From positions 62,001 through 126,000 of the forward strand of contig JAJRSE010000071.1 of NCBI GenBank assembly GCA_024278955.1: DNA of 64,000 bases, read 5' to 3'. Below are positions 8,693-17,773 of the stretch, in pieces. The translations under genes and the position numbers were made by a program. Within the stretch, counting starts at the first letter, position 1. Every line of letters starts with the position of its first letter. This stretch comes from Planctomycetota bacterium. GTDB taxonomy: Bacteria; Planctomycetota; Planctomycetia; Pirellulales; Lacipirellulaceae. Below the pieces are notes generated by a model. That model had not been told where the DNA came from. It saw nothing but the letters and a program-made list of their open reading frames with translations, and did not search any database.

Positions 8693-9631
8693 TTATTTTT
8701 TGTGCTCTAACGATGACACAATCTGGCCCACTTGCGAAATATCTTTTTTCAATTGAACGACCAGCTCTTCTTGACTCTTAAAAGCAACGATGTCGCGTAG
8801 TCGGTCGATAAACTCAACTTCCAACGGCTGTCCATAGAGTGACTCGTTGTAGTCGATCAAATGCACTTCAACTTTGAGCTGCGTCTGGCCAAACGTCGGA
8901 TTGGGTCCCAAGCTAATCGCGGCCGCGTGGGGAGTTGAATTGACCCAGGCTCGCCCTGCGTAAACACCGGTCTTGGGGAGCAGCGTATCGACGGCTTCTA
9001 GGTTGGCCGTCGCAAAACCTAGCTTGCTTCCTCGCCCCGCTCCGTGAGTCACCATGCCACGAATTCGATAAGGTGCCGAAAGCATCTGCGCAGCCAGGGC
9101 AACTTGTCCCTCGGCAATCAGTCGGCGCACCCGCGAACTCGAAACTAACTGCCCCTCAAGCTCATAGGGTTCGACGATATCAAGCGAGATTCCTGCCTCT
9201 TGGGTGAGCTTGCCAAGCAGGTTGACATTGCCTTCCCGGTTATGCCCAAAGAAAAAGTTAGGGCCTTCGACCATCGCCTGGGCATCCAGCAATTCACAAA
9301 CGATGGTTTTGAAAAATTGCTGCGCCGAAAGGCCAAGCAACTTCTCGTCGGTTGGATAGGCGATAACTTTGTCGACGCCATGTTGCGACAACAACTGGGC
9401 TTTGCGCTCCGTCCAAGTCAGCGGGGGGGGGCACTCGTCGGGCCTTAGAATTCTTACGGGGTGAGGATCAAACGTAAACACAATTGCCGGACCCTCCAGC
9501 TCGCGTGCCCGCTTGAGCAGCAGGTTGACGATTCGCAAATGGCCCTGATGCACCCCATCAAAATTGCCAATCGCCACAGCCCCCCCGCGGAGTGCCTCGG
9601 GGAATTGACAAAGATCACGGAGAATCGGCAC
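8693..9631 (-). CDS. ribF: Bifunctional riboflavin kinase/FAD synthetase RibF
   Basis: Converts riboflavin to FMN and FMN to FAD. The N-terminal nucleotidyltransferase part shows AIGNFDGVHQGH and TFDPHP; the C-terminal kinase part has RGMVTHGAGRGSKLGFATANLE and later LKVEVHLIDYNESLYGQ. The frame is open upstream to 9817, but those 62 residues do not look like RibF. I placed the start at GTG 9629-9631 (VPILRDLCQF), giving 312 residues, close to the family length; a TTG at 9643 is an alternative. No clear ribosome site decides between them. It probably shares a transcript with the DHH phosphoesterase gene. Confidence 0.9.
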   Translation of the reverse strand: MPILRDLCQFPEALRGGAVAIGNFDGVHQGHLRIVNLLLKRARELEGPAIVFTFDPHPVRILRPDECPPPLTWTERKAQLLSQHGVDKVIAYPTDEKLLGLSAQQFFKTIVCELLDAQAMVEGPNFFFGHNREGNVNLLGKLTQEAGISLDIVEPYELEGQLVSSSRVRRLIAEGQVALAAQMLSAPYRIRGMVTHGAGRGSKLGFATANLEAVDTLLPKTGVYAGRAWVNSTPHAAAISLGPNPTFGQTQLKVEVHLIDYNESLYGQPLEVEFIDRLRDIVAFKSQEELVVQLKKDISQVGQIVSSLEHKK

Positions 9632-9903
9632 AATAAGACTCAAGAAAGAAAGCTTAGCAAAAGAACCGCAAAGACGACATTCTACGAAAGGCAAGCTTTC
9701 AGCGAAAGTAACGAAGAAAGAAACAGTTGCGATCTTCCCGCCGCGCAATCTGACAAAAATAGCCGAAGCGTTAGCCGCGATCTGACAGATCGCCGGAGTC
9801 ATGGCCCTCTCGTACAATTTTATCAGGAGAGTAGCACGTGACCTGCCCTTGCAGAACGTCTAAAATCACCCGGCGGCGACGAGAGATTGTGCATTTGAAA
9901 ACG

Positions 9904-9922
9904 CCCGACTTCGCCGCTCGGG
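9904..9922 (-). terminator. Hairpin terminator after the GIY-YIG gene
   Basis: A CCCGA/TCGGG stem lies 29 bp past the stop of the minus-strand GIY-YIG gene. On the minus strand it is followed by CGTTTTC, and on the plus strand by a run of seven T, so it could end transcripts from either side. Confidence 0.5.
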
Positions 9923-9950
9923 TGCATTTTTTTGTTATCCCGCGATTGGA

Positions 9951-10673
9951 CTACGAGTAGGTGTAGCGTATCGGATTCGCTGCACCTTGTTTACGGAATC
10001 GGTCGGGGACACGTCTGCCAACATATTGTAGCGAAATATCATTGGTAGCGGGGGCACCAATACAACCGTAACGCCCCGGAACAGGTTCACGTCCGGGGAA
10101 ATGTTCAGTCGTGGCCGGATACCAAGCATCCGGTGCAAATGCAGCAATGATGACACCGTGCCGAACCGCGAGAATGATTTCGGCACGTTTGGCTCGACGA
10201 ACGCTGATTTTCCATGAGTATCGGGTGGCATCGTAAAGCGATTGTTCTGTCGCACTGCGGTTGACGTTAATCATGATCGCACGATGTACAAATACCGCCT
10301 CGGCAGCTTCGTATCGGCGGATGATTTCATCCGCGTGCATTGCACCAAAGTCATTGCTGCCAGCACCAGACGTTACGTTTGTTAGTCCCGGATAGGCGTC
10401 AATCAATGCAGCCTCCACCTCGAACGCGGTGGCATCATCCATTCCGTGTCGGTGAACCACATGATTGACGGAGAATCCAGCGGCGATGATCTCGCGTATC
10501 CGGTTGAGTTTGTCAGTGGGATCGTCAGATTCGATCGCACCACGCACATGCTGGAAGACACGATCGCGCTTGCCCTTGCCAACATAGAACGTCTCACCAT
10601 TGCGCGGATCAATGAGGCGATAGACATAGGTCTTGAGTTTGCGGGCAACCTCAGTTGGAAAGGATTGAGGCAT
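9951..10673 (-). CDS. GIY-YIG (LEM-3-like) domain protein with extra C-terminal domain
   Basis: A 240-residue protein. The N-terminal ~100 residues fit a LEM-3-like GIY-YIG nuclease fold: YVYRLIDPRNGETFYVGKG stands in for the GIY...YIG strands, followed by R in RVFQHVRGA and a Glu in AFEVEAALI that could be the metal ligand. The C-terminal ~120 residues (from about SLYDATRYSWKI) look like a separate small domain that I cannot name. It is flanked by a hairpin terminator and an integron-integrase fragment, suggesting acquired DNA. The function (DNA cleavage in defence or repair) is inference. Confidence 0.7.
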   Translation of the reverse strand: MPQSFPTEVARKLKTYVYRLIDPRNGETFYVGKGKRDRVFQHVRGAIESDDPTDKLNRIREIIAAGFSVNHVVHRHGMDDATAFEVEAALIDAYPGLTNVTSGAGSNDFGAMHADEIIRRYEAAEAVFVHRAIMINVNRSATEQSLYDATRYSWKISVRRAKRAEIILAVRHGVIIAAFAPDAWYPATTEHFPGREPVPGRYGCIGAPATNDISLQYVGRRVPDRFRKQGAANPIRYTYS

Positions 10674-10855
10674 CGAAGCGAGATAGCCTTAGCGGGATAA
10701 CAAGATATGGGTGGGGTTTACCTTCGTATAACACCCTATTCTAGCAACTTCTCAAAAAGCCACAAATGCCTTCCAGGAAAGAAGTTACCGACGTTTCGAC
10801 CGGATTTGATCTGGTATTATACCGGAAAGTGCTTGCATTTCCGGCAAGTGGACAT

Positions 10856-11110
10856 ATGGCCACTCCCATGAAGCTGCTCGATCAAGTCCGACAAAATTTG
10901 CGAGCGGGGTATTACTCCTATCGTACCGAGCAAGCTTATGTCCACTGGATCGTGCGCTACATTCGTTGGCACGCCGATATTCACAGGAGATGGCGGCATC
11001 CAATAGAAATGGGGGCGACCGAAGTGGAGGCGTTTTTGTCGCATCTTGCTGTCTTCGAACCGCGTACAGCGGGCGCCATCATCTTCACGAGAGTTGCTTG
11101 CAAGCCGTAA
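10856..11110 (+). pseudogene. Integron-type tyrosine recombinase N-terminal fragment
   Basis: About 65 residues match the N-terminal SAM-like DNA-binding domain of integron integrases: LLDQVRQNLRAGYYSYRTEQ, then YVHWIVRYIRWH, HPIEMGATEVEAFLSHLAV. The similarity then stops (FEPRTAG...) and a stop codon follows at 11108-11110. The catalytic C-terminal domain with the R-H-R-Y residues is absent from all frames I checked downstream, so this is a truncated, inactive copy. The start is arbitrary (ATG 10856; the frame is open further upstream). It is a likely footprint of an integron-like insertion beside the GIY-YIG gene. Confidence 0.72.
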
Positions 11111-11606
<496 letters not shown>

Positions 11607-13199
11607 ATGGACCAACAAACCTACCTCACGCCCGACATCGCGCCCCGGCTGGCTGCCATCGATATTGGCAGCAACAGTATTCGGCTGGTCGTCGCCGAAG
11701 CTCAGTCGGGGGGACGTTATCGCGTTCTCGACGAAGAACGCGAGTCGACTCGCCTTGGCCGCTCGTTGGCGACAACCGGCACGCTCAATGAAACATCGAT
11801 CACCGCTTCGCTTGACGCCCTGCGGCGATTTCAATCGATCGTCGAGGGACTGGGCGTCGAAAATCTGCGTGCGATCGCCACCTGCGCCGTTCGCGAAGCA
11901 ACCAACGGTGCTGAATTTTGTGCAAGGGTTAAACAGCAACTCGGGCTGGATATCGAAGTCATCAGCGCGAAAAAAGAAGCCCATTTGGCCTTCCACAGCG
12001 TTCGTCGGCGTTTTGATCTCAAAGGCAAAAATACGGTCTTGGCCGACATCGGCGGCGGAAGCACCGAAATCGTCCTCGCTTCGGGCGAACTGATCGAAGC
12101 CATCTACGCCACGACGCTGGGTGCGGTTCGGATCGGCGAAAAATTTGGCGGTGGGCAGGCTCTTGCCGGCGAAGATTTTTTTCGCATGCAGCGATGGATC
12201 GACCGGCAGCTGAAAAAAACAACCGAAAAGCCCGTCGCCCCACTCCACCTACTCATTGGCTCAGGCGGCACCTTTACGGCACTAGCCAACATGGTGATGG
12301 CTTCGCGGGGGCAGTCGCGTTTGCCTGTGGCCGGCTGCCAAGTCACTCGCGCCGAGCTACGCCATCTGATCGACCGACTACGTAAAATGTCGCTCAAACA
12401 GCTCCGCGACGTCCCGGGACTCAACCCCGACCGAGCCGACATCATTGTACCCGGCCTCACGACGATCGATCGCATCATGCGCCGCTTTCGTGTGAATCTG
12501 GCCCAAGTCCATCCGTACGGGGTTCGCGATGGCCTTCTGCTTTCAATGATCGAACGACTTCAAGGCGGCATCCAAACCGAGTCGGTCGACGAAGTTGCCC
12601 AAATCGAACGCTTTGCCGCAGCCTGTAATGTCGATCTTGCCCACTCTCGCCACGTCGCGATGCTAAGTTCTCAAATCTACGATGGCCTTTGCAAGCTCTA
12701 CGAGCTGAACCCTGGCGACGCCCGTCTGCTCGACGCTGCTGCTCGCATGCAGGACGTTGGCTATTTAATCAATTACGACAAACATCACAAACATTCGTAC
12801 CACCTGATTCTCCATAGCCAGCTTGAAGGCTTTCGACCTGAAGAACTAGAAATCATCGCCAACGTGGCCCGTTACCACCGCGGAGCCGAACCCAAGAAAA
12901 AGCACGAAAACTTCCAGCGACTCAGCGAAAATAACCGCAAGCGAATTCTTGCCCTCGCCGCTATCCTCCGCCTAGCGGGAGGTCTCGATCGCAGTCACAA
13001 CCAAACCGTTCGCTCGGTCGCAGTCCATGGGAAAAAAGAACAAATCGAGCTGGTCATCTCGGCCGAGCAGTACCCTGAAGTCAACCTCTGGGCCACCCGC
13101 CAACGCGCGGGAATGTTTGAGAAAGCGTTTGATGCGGAAGTGACGGTTCGCTGGGACGGAGAAACTGTGCCGGCTTCGGGTTCGAGGAAGACCCGTTGA
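11607..13199 (+). CDS. ppx: Ppx/GppA-type phosphatase with C-terminal HD domain
   Basis: A 530-residue exopolyphosphatase/guanosine pentaphosphatase family protein. The ASKHA fold motifs are present: AAIDIGSNSIRLVVAEA near residue 19 and LADIGGGSTEIVLA near 147. A SGGTFTAL segment follows, and the C-terminal third (about 320-520) is the HD-type domain seen in long Ppx forms (SRHVAMLSSQIYDGL, AARMQDVGYLINYDKHHKHS, VARYHRG). It would hydrolyse polyphosphate or pppGpp. The ATG at 11607 begins close to the first strand. A perfect hairpin repeat separates its stop from the convergent nnrD. Confidence 0.9.
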   Translation: MDQQTYLTPDIAPRLAAIDIGSNSIRLVVAEAQSGGRYRVLDEERESTRLGRSLATTGTLNETSITASLDALRRFQSIVEGLGVENLRAIATCAVREATNGAEFCARVKQQLGLDIEVISAKKEAHLAFHSVRRRFDLKGKNTVLADIGGGSTEIVLASGELIEAIYATTLGAVRIGEKFGGGQALAGEDFFRMQRWIDRQLKKTTEKPVAPLHLLIGSGGTFTALANMVMASRGQSRLPVAGCQVTRAELRHLIDRLRKMSLKQLRDVPGLNPDRADIIVPGLTTIDRIMRRFRVNLAQVHPYGVRDGLLLSMIERLQGGIQTESVDEVAQIERFAAACNVDLAHSRHVAMLSSQIYDGLCKLYELNPGDARLLDAAARMQDVGYLINYDKHHKHSYHLILHSQLEGFRPEELEIIANVARYHRGAEPKKKHENFQRLSENNRKRILALAAILRLAGGLDRSHNQTVRSVAVHGKKEQIELVISAEQYPEVNLWATRQRAGMFEKAFDAEVTVRWDGETVPASGSRKTR

Positions 13200-13219
13200 C
13201 ATCCACCTGCTTTTGAAAA

Positions 13220-13241
13220 CCCGGGGATTGCCATCCCCGGG
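13220..13241. terminator. GGATTGCCATCC hairpin between convergent genes
   Basis: CCCGGGGAT-TGCC-ATCCCCGGG: a perfect 9-bp stem with a TGCC loop between the convergent stops of ppx (13199) and nnrD (13246). It is one of a family of hairpins (48719, 59601, 28139) and probably acts as a bidirectional terminator. Confidence 0.7.
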
Positions 13242-13245
13242 CTTG

Positions 13246-14139
13246 TTACTTACTCGAAGTGTCAGTTTTTGATTGAAACGCTGCTGGCAAGAAGATAATC
13301 AAATCGCTAGCGATCATCGAGGTTTGGCCCAACTCCCCTGCCGCTAGGTCGCCGGCCAATCCGTGGACATGTACGCCAAGGCGGGCCGCCTCCCAGGGGG
13401 TTAGGCCCTGGGCGACTAGTGCCGTGATTACCCCCGTCAAGCAATCGCCTGTGCCGCCGGTTGCCATGCCGGGGTTGCCGGTTGTGTTTACCGCGTACTG
13501 CCGACCATCGGTGATTACGGTTTCGTGCCCTTTGAGTACGACCAAGGTCTGGCCGCTCGGGTCTCGCCGACAAAGCATTGCCGCCTGCTCGGCACGGTCT
13601 GCGGCATCTACGGCACAAGGTTTGCGGCTGAGTCGCTGGAACTCGCCCGGGTGGGGCGTCAAAATCCTCGGACCGGCGGGGGAATCGAGCAGCTCGACAT
13701 TCTGCGCAATCGCGTTGAGCGCATCGGCGTCGACAATCATCGGAAGCGGGATTGTGGAATAGAGCGAACAGACCAGCTCGCAGGTTGAGGGGTCGGTGCC
13801 TAGGCCTGGGCCGAGGGCAATTGCCGTCATTTTTTCGGCAGCGGCATGAATGCCGGCGCTTAGTTTTTTTTGTAGTGTGTCGTCTTCATTTTGGCCTAGA
13901 CCTAGGGTCATGGTCGAAGGTTCGTAGGCGGCAATCGTTGCTTGGATCGACCTGGGAACCGCCAGGGTCACGAGTCCTGCGCCGCTACGTAGGGCAGCCT
14001 TGCCGGCCAACGCCGGCGCACCGGCCATGCCGCGAGAACCTCCGACGATCAACACCCGCCCGTAGTCGCCTTTGTGACTCTGCGTTTTCCGAGGCACTAA
14101 CCTCGGCAACGGCGAGGAGGTTTTATTTTGCATTCTCAT
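13246..14139 (-). CDS. nnrD: ADP/ATP-dependent NAD(P)H-hydrate dehydratase
   Basis: A 297-residue ribokinase-like repair enzyme that restores NAD(P)H from its hydrated form NAD(P)HX. Family motifs: GDYGRVLIVGGSRGMAGAPA near residue 24, ALGPGLG, ILTPHPGEFQRL and the active-site region TGGTGDCLTGVI. It lacks the N-terminal epimerase (NnrE) domain found in fused forms. It lies 15 bp downstream of larB on the same strand. The start may be this ATG or an ATG two codons later. Confidence 0.92.
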   Translation of the reverse strand: MRMQNKTSSPLPRLVPRKTQSHKGDYGRVLIVGGSRGMAGAPALAGKAALRSGAGLVTLAVPRSIQATIAAYEPSTMTLGLGQNEDDTLQKKLSAGIHAAAEKMTAIALGPGLGTDPSTCELVCSLYSTIPLPMIVDADALNAIAQNVELLDSPAGPRILTPHPGEFQRLSRKPCAVDAADRAEQAAMLCRRDPSGQTLVVLKGHETVITDGRQYAVNTTGNPGMATGGTGDCLTGVITALVAQGLTPWEAARLGVHVHGLAGDLAAGELGQTSMIASDLIIFLPAAFQSKTDTSSK

Positions 14140-14154
14140 CTCACGAGTTCGGGC

Positions 14155-14907
14155 TCACGATTGTCGGCGCGTAGTAACGAGCCCCGCCAGGTAGCCGGCC
14201 TTGAAACCCGCATCGATGTTTACGACCGCCACGTTGCTTGCACAACTGTTAAGCATCGTCAGCAGTGCAGACAAACCGCCTAAACTGGCTCCATAACCAA
14301 CGCTCGTCGGCACAGCAAAGATGGGGCACGGAACATAGCCGCCTACGACGCTTGGCAACGCGCCTTCCATGCCTGCCACAACAACAATCGCATCGGCCTC
14401 GGCAAACTCCGCGAGTCGCTCGGGCAATCGATGCGGACCCGCGACGCCAACGTCTTGTACGTTTGTGGTTCGCACGCCCATCCACCCGAGCGTATCACAG
14501 GCTTCCTCGGCCACAGGCAAGTCGCTGGTACCGGCGGTGATCACGGCAACATGCCCCACCGGTTCTCGCGTTTTTCCCGCGTCGATACGGAGCGTACGGC
14601 CAACCTCGTTGTAGATTGCTTCGGGAAGTGCCTTCACGATTTCGCAAGCTTTGGCCGGTTTAACTCGGGTCGCCAGCACGGGCTGGTCGCGGTCGAGCAG
14701 CTGCTTGGCAATCTGCACAATTGTCTCAGGCGACTTGCCAGCACCGTAGATTACCTCAGGAAAACCGCAACGCCCTGCCCGATCGAGGTCGACCGAAGCA
14801 CGCTTGGTTTGCCCGGTAGCCTGTGCCGCGAGGCGCAAGAACTCCTCCGCCGAAATTTCGGATGCTGCTAATCTGCCTGCCACTGCTACGAGTTGATGTG
14901 ATTCCAT
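14155..14907 (-). CDS. larB: LarB-type pyridinium-3,5-biscarboxylate mononucleotide synthase
   Basis: A 250-residue protein with a PurE-like C-terminal half: VAVITAGTSDLPVAEEA, VVVAGMEGALPSVVGGYV and VPTSVGYGASLGGLSALL. LarB carboxylates and hydrolyses nicotinic acid adenine dinucleotide in the first step of nickel-pincer nucleotide synthesis, the cofactor of lactate racemase LarA and relatives. No larC, larE or larA is in the window, so the pathway must be completed elsewhere or the role differs. It is the first gene of a pair with nnrD; another nucleotide-repair enzyme as a partner is noteworthy but may be chance. Confidence 0.9.
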   Translation of the reverse strand: MESHQLVAVAGRLAASEISAEEFLRLAAQATGQTKRASVDLDRAGRCGFPEVIYGAGKSPETIVQIAKQLLDRDQPVLATRVKPAKACEIVKALPEAIYNEVGRTLRIDAGKTREPVGHVAVITAGTSDLPVAEEACDTLGWMGVRTTNVQDVGVAGPHRLPERLAEFAEADAIVVVAGMEGALPSVVGGYVPCPIFAVPTSVGYGASLGGLSALLTMLNSCASNVAVVNIDAGFKAGYLAGLVTTRRQS

Positions 14908-15003
14908 GTCGGCTAGTCTACACCGAAAGCAGCATCTTCCATAGTAAGCTTCCGCGTCTGTGCAGGACGATTACAAAGTCAAAAAACCAAACGAATGAAG
15001 ATT

Positions 15004-15082
15004 AGCCACAGAGGTCACAGAGAACACCGAGTACTAGAAACCAAGGTTTCTCTGAGTCCCTCTGTGATCTCCGTGGCTAAAT
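15004..15082. repeat. TTAGCCAC-ended inverted repeat
   Basis: A 79-bp imperfect palindrome: TTAGCCACAGAGGTCACAGAG on the left (first 20 bases are the key part) mirrors CTCTGTGATCTCCGTGGCTAA on the right. It is the same type as the element at 32974-33062. It lies in the 294-bp divergent gap between larB and the metallophosphoesterase gene. Confidence 0.8.
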
Positions 15083-15201
15083 TTTCTTCAATTACGCGAC
15101 TTTGCAATCGCCCTACGCGTCTGTGAGCTGTTTGACTGATGCCCGCCTCTATAATCTCCTAGAATGGAGCCATTGAACCGCAATCCTAGGAACCGTATTT
15201 C

Positions 15202-15996
15202 GTGCCAACCCCCAAACAACGAATCGCCTGCTTCGGCGGTATCTATAGCAACCACCTGGCCCTTGCAGCGGCAATCGACAGCGCACAACTTCGCGGTATC
15301 GACCAAATTTACTGCCTCGGCGATTTTGGAGGATTTGGCCCGTCGCCCAATCGCAGCCTCGACTTGCTGCGAGATCGCAACGTCTGCTGCATCCAGGGCA
15401 ACTACGACAACTCGATCGGCAACCAACTCGACGATTGCCAATGTGGCTACACCGACCCTCGTGATAACCACTTTGCCCAGATCAGCTACGAATACACCTT
15501 AGAAAACACCGACGCCGACCACCGAGCTTGGATGCGTTCGCTGCCTGGGTCGCTCCGTTTCGATCTTGGCCCGATGCGAACACTGCTCTCGCACGGCAGC
15601 CCAAGAAAAATGAATGAGTTTCTTTGGGAGAGCACGACCTCAACGCAATTTCTCGAATACCTGGCCGGCGAAACCCAAGCAGACTTGATGCTTGCGACCC
15701 ATACCGGCCTCAAGTGGCAACGCCGGTTGTCAGGTGGTCGTCGGTTTATCAACACCGGCGTCCTCGGGCGACCCGAGAACGATGGCACCAACAAAGTTTG
15801 GTATACGCTGCTCGAACACGACGGCACCAAGCTCGACGTCGAGTTCGTGCCGGTCGCCTACGATCACGAGTTGCTGGCAAAAGAGATGCATGCCGAAAAA
15901 CTGCCCGAGGAGTTCATCGAAACGATTCTCGCCGGATGGTGGACGACCTGTTTAGAAATCTTGCCGAGCAAAGAACGGCGCCGAGGACAGTTTTGA
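15202..15996 (+). CDS. Metallophosphoesterase-fold protein with degenerate metal site
   Basis: A 264-residue calcineurin-like phosphoesterase by layout: GGIYSNHLAL where family members have SDIHGNLEAL, CLGDFGGFGPSPN where they have LGDxVGYGP, GNYDN for GNHDN, then LLSHGSP and ATHTG. Thus the first Asp and His are replaced by Gly and Tyr, and the GNHD His by Tyr, while GD and the later His residues stay. It may have lost or changed phosphatase activity. The start is a GTG at 15202; no ATG lies nearby in frame. A stand-alone gene. Confidence 0.75.
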   Translation: MPTPKQRIACFGGIYSNHLALAAAIDSAQLRGIDQIYCLGDFGGFGPSPNRSLDLLRDRNVCCIQGNYDNSIGNQLDDCQCGYTDPRDNHFAQISYEYTLENTDADHRAWMRSLPGSLRFDLGPMRTLLSHGSPRKMNEFLWESTTSTQFLEYLAGETQADLMLATHTGLKWQRRLSGGRRFINTGVLGRPENDGTNKVWYTLLEHDGTKLDVEFVPVAYDHELLAKEMHAEKLPEEFIETILAGWWTTCLEILPSKERRRGQF

Positions 15997-16145
15997 GACA
16001 CCATCTCAACTCCAAGCATTCTTATCTATTACTCGCCTTGCTCGCCGGAAACTAACTAATCTTGCACTGGTGTATTGCAGAAACTACAATTCCCCCAGCA
16101 AGGACGCTTCCGTTAATCTCCAAAAACCTTCAAGGATTCCTGGAC

Positions 16146-16886
16146 ATGGGGTTAAAAAGAGAATTTGAAAAACAAGGCAATTGGCTTTTCCGCTGGCGAA
16201 GTTATTTCCCTTTGTTATTTCTTCCTCTTATGTTCTTTTCCGTGGTTGGATACAGCTATCCTTTTGGCAGTTTTCAATTTCACAAAACTTGGGGAATGGC
16301 TTGCATAGCGGTTTCGCTCTTAGGTCTAGCAGTACGTGTAGGCACTATTGCTTACACACCGTCGAACACCTCCGGTAGAAATACAAAAGAGCAAGTTGCC
16401 GATTTGTTAAATACGACAGGCATCTATTCGGTGATACGCCACCCATTGTACCTTGGCAATTACCTGATCGTTCTTGGAGCGGCAATGGCGCCTTGCGTCT
16501 GGTGGCTTCCGTTAATCTTTTCGCTCGCGTTTTGGATATACTACGAACGAATTATGTTTGCGGAAGAAGCGTTTCTTCGGAGAAAGTTTGGTGACGAATT
16601 CGTTCGCTGGGCAAGAGTGACGCCTGCCTTTTTCCCGCGAATGTCTGGCTGGAAAAAAGCGGCCTTGCCTTTCTGCTGGAGAAATGCACTAAAACGAGAA
16701 TACACCGCCTTGCTGGTCTTGGTCCTGTTACACACAGGTCTAGACTTCGCAGAACACCTAGTCGTTGATAAGCGTGTCGTATACGAACCCTTCTGGATTA
16801 TATTTTTTGCCTGCGGTGTCTTGGTTTATCTGACGCTTCGAACATTGAAGCGTCACACTGGTCTCTTGGACTCAGCTGGCCGTTAG
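16146..16886 (+). CDS. Isoprenylcysteine/phospholipid methyltransferase-like membrane protein
   Basis: A 246-residue integral membrane protein with about five hydrophobic segments. The central SVIRHPLYLGNYLIVLG and the following YERIMFAEEAFLRRKFGDEF match the SAM-binding end of the ICMT/PEMT family (RHPxYxG...EExxLxxxFGxxY). The substrate is unknown; bacterial members methylate lipids or small molecules. I chose ATG 16146, preceded by AAGGA at about 12 bp; the open frame extends to a TTG at 16062, but without coding character. It is convergent with the next operon; the stops are 7 bp apart. Confidence 0.75.
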   Translation: MGLKREFEKQGNWLFRWRSYFPLLFLPLMFFSVVGYSYPFGSFQFHKTWGMACIAVSLLGLAVRVGTIAYTPSNTSGRNTKEQVADLLNTTGIYSVIRHPLYLGNYLIVLGAAMAPCVWWLPLIFSLAFWIYYERIMFAEEAFLRRKFGDEFVRWARVTPAFFPRMSGWKKAALPFCWRNALKREYTALLVLVLLHTGLDFAEHLVVDKRVVYEPFWIIFFACGVLVYLTLRTLKRHTGLLDSAGR

Positions 16887-16892
16887 GCTGGT

Positions 16893-17720
16893 TTAGGCAG
16901 CCATGGCAGAAACGGTGAGCAGCTCATCGCTCACTGTTTGAAGCTGCTTCGCATCAATCGTATGCTGCTGTGCCGCACAGCCTACTACGAGAGCAAGGTC
17001 GCAAAGCCGGTTGATCTTGCGCGGGGTGCCTTGCGACAACTGATGTACTAGTTGAATCGCTTCAGGCGAAAAGATACTGCGAGTCGCCCCGGCGGCTTGC
17101 AAACGGTGCTCGACGTAGGCCAACGTCTCTTCCTCGGTAAACTGTTTGAGAAGCATCTTCATGTCGAGCCGCTCATCCAAAGCCGAGTTTCGCTGCATGG
17201 CCGAGATCAAAGGCAGTTGCCCCACCAGGAGTAGAGTAAATGCAGGCTGTCCCTGATGTTGAAAATTCAATAGCAGCCGCAGGGTTTCTAGTAGGCCACT
17301 ATCTTCGAGCAAGTGTGCCTCGTCGACCACAACGACTGCATGCTTGCCGGCTCGCGCATTTTCACCCAAGAAGAATTCCAATCGCCGTAGGCTTTCTTCG
17401 ATCGTATGCTGAGCAGGATCCGCAGGCGGGGCGCCTAACTCTTCGGCTAAGTAGACCAAGAAATCGCGACTCGACATCAGCGGAAAAACCACTTGCACAA
17501 ATGGCCCCGCGGTATCGCCTAGCTGGTCTTGAAGAACCTGTACGAGAAGCGTCTTGCCGATGCCCGACGGCCCCGCCAACAGGACTGCACCACGACGGCT
17601 CTCGATCGCATAACGCAACTTATGGAGTGCCGCCTGTTGCGAGTCTCCTTGATAGAGAAATCGACTCTCGTTGGTCGACTCAAACGGCTTGGTAGCGAAC
17701 TGCCAGTATTCTTCGTACAT
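16893..17720 (-). CDS. ExeA-like AAA+ ATPase
   Basis: A 275-residue ATPase of the ExeA/GspA (TniB-like) group. The N-terminus YWQFATKPFE is typical; Walker A is GPSGIGKT near residue 48, Walker B is VVVVDEAH near 125, and a sensor-like RKINRLCDLAL follows. There is no membrane segment or peptidoglycan-binding domain, unlike full-length ExeA. It follows the ParA-like gene on the same strand by 53 bp. In many bacteria such ATPases sit with type II secretion or polysaccharide genes; which applies here is inference. Confidence 0.85.
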   Translation of the reverse strand: MYEEYWQFATKPFESTNESRFLYQGDSQQAALHKLRYAIESRRGAVLLAGPSGIGKTLLVQVLQDQLGDTAGPFVQVVFPLMSSRDFLVYLAEELGAPPADPAQHTIEESLRRLEFFLGENARAGKHAVVVVDEAHLLEDSGLLETLRLLLNFQHQGQPAFTLLLVGQLPLISAMQRNSALDERLDMKMLLKQFTEEETLAYVEHRLQAAGATRSIFSPEAIQLVHQLSQGTPRKINRLCDLALVVGCAAQQHTIDAKQLQTVSDELLTVSAMAA

Positions 17721-17773
17721 GAGATGAGACTGTAGGGTTTGGCTATAGGCTGGTAGATTTTTTGGCGTTGTCG

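Noticed and set aside
9632-9817. 62-residue N-terminal extension of RibF
   Set aside because: Not similar to the family and no ribosome site; the conserved domain starts after GTG 9631.
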